Positions 60,406 through 64,000 of a DNA stretch of 64,000 nt are shown one piece after another. The DNA is from Microbacterium sp. C5A9 (GTDB taxonomy: Bacteria > Actinomycetota > Actinomycetes > Actinomycetales > Microbacteriaceae), in assembly GCF_022627955.1 (NCBI RefSeq), contig NZ_JABXGD010000003.1, positions 1 to 64,000 of the forward strand, written 5' to 3'. A program made the translations under genes and the position numbers. Each line of letters opens with the position of its first letter. The stretch's first letter is position 1. Below the pieces are notes generated by a model. That model ran no database searches. It worked only from the letters and a program-made list of their open reading frames with translations, and was not told the origin of the DNA.

Positions 60406-61425
60406 TCAGACGGTGAGCAGCACCTTGGTGGCGCGACGCTCGTCCATGGCGCGGTACCCCTCGGCGGCCTCTTCGAGGGGAAGGGTGAGGTCGAAGACCT
60501 TGCCCGGGTCGATCGTGCGGTCCCAGATGAGCTGGATCAGCTCGGGGAGGAAGCGCCGCACCGGGGCGGGACCGCCGTGCAGATGCACCGCGGAGAAGAA
60601 CAGCTCCTCGCCCGGCAGGGCGACGTCGTGCGAGACGCCGACGAAGCCGACGTGCCCGCCGGCCCTGGTCGCGCGGATCGCCTGCATCATCGACTCCTGC
60701 GTGCCGACGGCCTCGATCACCGAATGCGCGCCGAGGCCGTCGGTGAGCTCCTTGATGCGGGCCACGCCCTCGTCACCGCGCTCCTCGACGATGTCGGTCG
60801 CCCCGAACTCGCGGGCGAGCGCCTGACGGTCGGCGTGGCGGCTCATGGCGATGATCCGCTCAGCGCCGAGCTCCCGCGCGGCGAGGATGCCGAGCAGGCC
60901 CACTGCTCCGTCACCGACGACGGCGACGGTCTTGCCGGGACCGACCTCGGCGGCGACGGCGGCGAACCAGCCCGTGCCCAGCACGTCGGATGCCGCGAGA
61001 AGCGACGGGATCAGGTCGGCATCGGGCTGCCCCGGCGTCGCGACGAGGGTGCCGTCGGCGTGCGGGATCAGCGAGTACTCGGCCTGGGTGCCGAAGCGCC
61101 CCATCGGCACGACGTGCACGCACCGCGACTGGTACCCGGCCTGGCAGATCTCGCAGGTGTTGTCAGAGGCCATGAAGGATCCGACGACGAAATCGCCGAC
61201 CTTCACGGTCTTCACGTCGGCACCGATCTCTTCGACGACGCCGACGTACTCGTGGCCCATCGGGTCGTGGTCGACCTCGTTCGCCCCGCGGTAGGGCCAC
61301 AGATCGGATCCGCAGATGCAGGTCGCGGCGATCCGGATCACGGCATCGGTCGGACGGGTGATGGTCGGCTTCTCGCGGTCCTCGACGCGAACGTCGCCGG
61401 GCGCGTACATGACTACTCCACGCAT
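60406..61425 (-). CDS. zinc-dependent alcohol dehydrogenase family protein
   Basis: 339 residues. GroES-like domain with the catalytic zinc Cys in ATCICGSDLWPYRG and GHEYVG; the structural zinc loop reads DNTCEICQAGYQSRC, with Asp where the first of four cysteines is usual. Rossmann domain with VVGDGAVGLLGILAARELG. Start ATG at 61425 with AAGGAGC. The family oxidises alcohols or reduces aldehydes with NAD(P); specific substrate not clear. Divergent from ribA. Confidence 0.9.
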   Translation of the reverse strand: MRGVVMYAPGDVRVEDREKPTITRPTDAVIRIAATCICGSDLWPYRGANEVDHDPMGHEYVGVVEEIGADVKTVKVGDFVVGSFMASDNTCEICQAGYQSRCVHVVPMGRFGTQAEYSLIPHADGTLVATPGQPDADLIPSLLAASDVLGTGWFAAVAAEVGPGKTVAVVGDGAVGLLGILAARELGAERIIAMSRHADRQALAREFGATDIVEERGDEGVARIKELTDGLGAHSVIEAVGTQESMMQAIRATRAGGHVGFVGVSHDVALPGEELFFSAVHLHGGPAPVRRFLPELIQLIWDRTIDPGKVFDLTLPLEEAAEGYRAMDERRATKVLLTV

Positions 61426-61487
61426 GAGTGGTGCTCCTTCTGTGTTGTGCGTCCAGTCAACTCCCGATCCCGCGTGCCCGGGAGGTT

Positions 61488-61517
61488 CTGACAAAACTCC
61501 TTTCACGGGAATAGACT
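61488..61517 (+). promoter_or_regulatory. ribA promoter
   Basis: CTGACA (61488-61493), an 18-base spacer, and TAGACT (61512-61517), 24 bases before the ATG at 61542. Confidence 0.55.
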
Positions 61518-61541
61518 CCGGCCCCTCGTGTTTCACCCCAC

Positions 61542-62201
61542 ATGATTGAAACTTCAACCGTCGTTCCGGTCGCCACCGAGCGGACGCGTGTGCGCGTGCC
61601 GATGCGCTTCGCCGACGGATTCTCCACCGCGGCCGACGTGGTCACCTTCGACGGCCTCGTCGACGGCCGCGAGCACCTGCTGCTCGGCCTCGGCGACTGG
61701 AAGGGCGCTCTCGAGCGCATGGCGGACGGCGGGGATGCTCCGCTCGTGCGCCCGCACAGCGAATGCCTCACCGGCGACGTCTTCGGATCCGAGCGCTGCG
61801 ACTGCGGTCCGCAGTTGCGGGAAGCCGTCGAGCGCATCGCGGACGAGGGCGGATTCCTGCTCTACCTGCGCCAGGAGGGCCGCGGCATCGGCCTCTACGC
61901 CAAGCTCGACGCCTACGCGCTGCAGGACGCGGGCCTCGACACCTACGAGGCGAACGTGGCCCTCGGCCGCGGCGAAGACGAGCGCGACTACACGGTCGCG
62001 GCGCAGATGCTGCAGACGGTGGGCGCCGACAGCATCCGCCTGCTGAGCAACAACCCCGACAAGGCGGCCCAGCTCGAGTCGCTCGGCATCCGCGTCACCG
62101 AGCAGGTGCGCACCGGTGTGCACCTGTCAGACGCGAACCACCGCTACCTCGAGGCCAAGCGCGACCACACCTCGCACACACTCGATCTCTCCGCCGCGTG
62201 A
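61542..62201 (+). CDS. ribA: GTP cyclohydrolase II
   Basis: 219 residues, a stand-alone enzyme without the RibB half. Zinc site Cys75, Cys86, Cys88 in SECLTGDVFGSERCDCG and the catalytic RQEGRGIGL near 109-117. It opens GTP to start riboflavin synthesis. ATG start without a clear Shine-Dalgarno. Its stop overlaps a possible GTG of the next gene. Confidence 0.93.
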   Translation: MIETSTVVPVATERTRVRVPMRFADGFSTAADVVTFDGLVDGREHLLLGLGDWKGALERMADGGDAPLVRPHSECLTGDVFGSERCDCGPQLREAVERIADEGGFLLYLRQEGRGIGLYAKLDAYALQDAGLDTYEANVALGRGEDERDYTVAAQMLQTVGADSIRLLSNNPDKAAQLESLGIRVTEQVRTGVHLSDANHRYLEAKRDHTSHTLDLSAA

Positions 62202-62215
62202 GCGCCACGGGGGTG

Positions 62216-62674
62216 ATGAGCGACCGCCGCCTCGACGACACCGAGATGGCGACGTGGCTGCCGACCATCCGGTTCGTGCAACTGCTGCCGCAGGTGCTCG
62301 ACCGGGCGCTGAAGGCCGAGACCGGCCTCAAGCACGCGCACTACGCGATCCTCGTCTCGCTGGCGGGTCAGGACGACCGGCCGATCCCGATGACGGAGCT
62401 GGCGCAGATCGCGGGCCTCAGCCGCTCGCGGCTCAGCCACGCCATCGACTCACTCGAAGAGCGCGGCTGGGTCACACGCACCTCGTGCAGCAGCGACAAG
62501 CGCACGCTGACGGCTGCGCTCACGGATGCCGGTCGCGAGCTGCTCCGAGGAGCGGCCCCCGTGCACGTGGCGCAGATCCGCGAACTGGTCTTCGATCCGC
62601 TCACGGAAGACGAGCGGGAGCAGCTCGGCACGATCCTGACCAAGCTGCTCCCCGGCGTCGCCGCGGCCCTCTAG
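62216..62674 (+). CDS. MarR family transcriptional regulator
   Basis: 152 residues. Winged HTH with ELAQIAGLSRSRLSHAIDSLEERGWV and the wing CSSDKRTLTAALTDAG. ATG at 62216 preferred; GTG at 62198 (overlapping the ribA stop) is possible. Convergent with the aldo/keto reductase by one base. Target unknown. Confidence 0.88.
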   Translation: MSDRRLDDTEMATWLPTIRFVQLLPQVLDRALKAETGLKHAHYAILVSLAGQDDRPIPMTELAQIAGLSRSRLSHAIDSLEERGWVTRTSCSSDKRTLTAALTDAGRELLRGAAPVHVAQIRELVFDPLTEDEREQLGTILTKLLPGVAAAL

Positions 62675-62675
62675 C

Positions 62676-63548
62676 TCACGCTTCGGGGATCTCTCGGCCG
62701 AACGTCTCGAGCGTGACGTCTTCGGGCTCGGGGCCGCGGCGCACTCCGGTGTCCAGCGCATCGATCGCGCCGAGCTGATCGGCAGTCAGCTCGAAGTCGA
62801 ACACGTCGAAGTTCTCGGCGATGCGGGCGGGGCGCACCGACTTCGGCAGGGCCGAGCGTCCCTGCTGCAGGTGCCAGCGCAGCATCACCTGGGCGGGCGA
62901 CGTGCCGTGCTCAGAGGCGATGGCCGTGAGGGTCTCGTCATCGAACACGGATGCGCCGTTGGGACGGTACGCCGTGATGCCGCCGATGGGCGACCAGGCC
63001 TGCGTGACGGTGCCGCCGGCGGCATCCGCCTTCTGCACCTCACGCTGCTGGAAGTACGGGTGCACCTCGATCTGGTTGATCGCCGGGACGATGCTCGTCT
63101 CGGCCGCCAGCTTCTCGAGGTGCTCCACCATGAAGTTGCTGACGCCGATCGCGCGCACCCGGCCGTCGGCGAGGAGCGTCTCGAGCGCCTTGTAGGCGCC
63201 GAGCGTGAGGTCGAAGCGAGTGGGGAGCGCCTGGTGCAGGATCAGCAGGTCGAGCTGGTCGACGCCGAGCTTGCCGGTCGACTTCTCGAACGCATGCAGC
63301 GTCTCGTCGTAGCCGAAGTCGCTGATCCAGACCTTGGTCTCGATGAAGATCTCGTCGCGGGCGATGCCGGTGCGACGGATCGCCTCGCCGACCTCGCGCT
63401 CGTTGCCGTACGCGGCGGCGGTGTCGATCAGGCGGTAGCCGGTCTCGAGGGCGGTGCTGACGGCATCGACGGTCTCATCGGGTGCGGCCTGGAATACCCC
63501 GAAGCCGAGGGCGGGCATCTCGATGCCGTTGTTGAGCGTGATGTTCAT
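62676..63548 (-). CDS. aldo/keto reductase (2,5-diketo-D-gluconate reductase-like)
   Basis: 290 residues. Catalytic tetrad Asp42, Tyr47, Lys72 and His105 visible in LIDTAAAYGNE, ETKVW and LILHQA. The cofactor end has LPKSVRPARIAENFDVFDF. ATG at 63548 chosen because GGAGGT is 7 bases before it; the ATG at 63554 touches that site directly. Probably an NADPH-linked carbonyl reductase. Confidence 0.9.
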   Translation of the reverse strand: MNITLNNGIEMPALGFGVFQAAPDETVDAVSTALETGYRLIDTAAAYGNEREVGEAIRRTGIARDEIFIETKVWISDFGYDETLHAFEKSTGKLGVDQLDLLILHQALPTRFDLTLGAYKALETLLADGRVRAIGVSNFMVEHLEKLAAETSIVPAINQIEVHPYFQQREVQKADAAGGTVTQAWSPIGGITAYRPNGASVFDDETLTAIASEHGTSPAQVMLRWHLQQGRSALPKSVRPARIAENFDVFDFELTADQLGAIDALDTGVRRGPEPEDVTLETFGREIPEA

Positions 63549-63554
63549 GGTCAT

Positions 63555-63560
63555 ACCTCC
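63555..63560 (-). promoter_or_regulatory. Shine-Dalgarno deciding the aldo/keto reductase start
   Basis: GGAGGT on the minus strand; optimal spacing to 63548, none to 63554. Confidence 0.7.
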
Positions 63561-63627
63561 AGTGTGCGCGCGGGCGCGGTGGTGAGAGAGACCCTGCCAG
63601 TACCTCCCTCCACGGGGCGAAGGGGCG

Positions 63628-63633
63628 TACCGT
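63628..63633 (+). promoter_or_regulatory. -10 element, leaderless type
   Basis: TACCGT lies 7 bases before ATG at 63641. Confidence 0.35.
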
Positions 63634-63640
63634 CGATGGC

Positions 63641-64000
63641 ATGGACACCCGCAGCGAGGTGCGCGAATTCCTCTCGTCGAGGCGCGACCGCATCACCCCC
63701 GATCAGGCCGGCCTGCCCGCGTACGGCGGCAACCGCCGGGTGCCGGGACTCCGCCGCGAAGAGGTGTCGCTGCTGGCGGGCGTGAGCGTCGACTACTACA
63801 CGCGTCTCGAGCGGGGCGACCTCTCGGGCGTCTCTGACAGCGTGCTCGACGCGCTCGCCCGCGCGCTGCAGCTCGACGAGGCCGAGACCGCGCACCTGTT
63901 CGACCTGGCCCGCACGGCGAACGCGTCTCCGGTCGCCCGCAAGCCGCGCACGAAGGTCGAGACGCTGCGCCCCAGCATCCTGCGCCTGCTCGACGCGATG
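63641..64000 (+). CDS. XRE/MmyB-like transcriptional regulator, partial
   Basis: 120 residues before the right edge. N-terminal HTH with REFLSSRRDRITPDQAGLPA, RRVPGLRREEVSLLAGVS and YYTRLERGDLSGVS, the standard sequence of the large actinobacterial family whose C-terminal MmyB-like ligand-binding domain would be outside the window. Divergent from the aldo/keto reductase, which it may regulate. Confidence 0.9.
   Translation, partial: MDTRSEVREFLSSRRDRITPDQAGLPAYGGNRRVPGLRREEVSLLAGVSVDYYTRLERGDLSGVSDSVLDALARALQLDEAETAHLFDLARTANASPVARKPRTKVETLRPSILRLLDAM

Overview
The window is about 70% GC and looks like an actinobacterial chromosome, most likely Microbacteriaceae (Microbacterium-like). The evidence is strong G/C at third codon positions, frequent GTG starts, stop/start overlaps (ATGA, GTGA) inside operons, many TANNNT-N6/7-start (leaderless) promoters, a compact rpmB-rpmG-rpsN cluster, sugar ABC importers without their own ATPase, and a Zur-controlled zinc operon. 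This assignment rests on gene content and composition, not on a database search. I found no rRNA, tRNA or CRISPR array.

Layout. 0.1-9.3 kb: PIF1-like helicase, a membrane-anchored protein, a CopD-CtaG copper/cytochrome oxidase assembly fusion, the nucleoid protein HU, a TetR regulator divergent from an alpha/beta hydrolase, a DUF559 nuclease-fold protein flanked by short repeats, and zinc-ribbon-free S14, L33 and L28. 9.4-18.0 kb: a galactoside locus (GH36, binding lipoprotein, two permeases, GH42) with a divergent LacI repressor and two operator palindromes. 18.0-25.6 kb: one long overlapping minus-strand run, znuA-znuC-znuB-zur-DUF318 permease-TIGR03943 protein-beta-propeller protein-aag, headed by a Zur box. 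25.7-32.0 kb: an alpha-glucoside locus (binding lipoprotein, two permeases, GH13) with a divergent ROK regulator. 32.0-38.0 kb: small membrane protein, 2H phosphoesterase, LysR/EamA and TetR/quinone-oxidoreductase divergent pairs, and an aldo/keto reductase.

38.0-47.3 kb is a genomic island with visibly lower GC and longer non-coding gaps. It carries HTH antitoxin, PIN toxin, AbiTii-domain and DUF2971 genes in one row on the minus strand, a decayed membrane-protein gene (frameshift plus amber stop), a RhuM-Fic/Doc fusion, a DUF4236-plus-helical-repeat protein, a lipoprotein and small unknowns. The four-gene row is the best candidate here for an undescribed defence or toxin-antitoxin system.

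47.3-64.0 kb returns to core-like genes: a branched-chain 2-oxo acid dehydrogenase operon (E2, E1beta, E1alpha) behind a HisC-type aminotransferase, a small membrane protein, a WXG-like/esterase pair, LMW-PTP followed by purB (which appears to start at CTG), two small membrane proteins, an XRE-like regulator, a rhodanese, an EamA transporter, a Zn-dependent alcohol dehydrogenase, GTP cyclohydrolase II, MarR, an aldo/keto reductase, and an XRE regulator running off the right edge.

How the parts connect: both sugar loci pair a binding protein and two permeases with cytoplasmic glycosidases, and must borrow an MsiK-type ATPase from elsewhere. The zinc run joins uptake, its repressor and a second metal-related permease module, and may also co-express a DNA glycosylase. 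The oxo-acid dehydrogenase cluster lacks E3, which must come from another locus.
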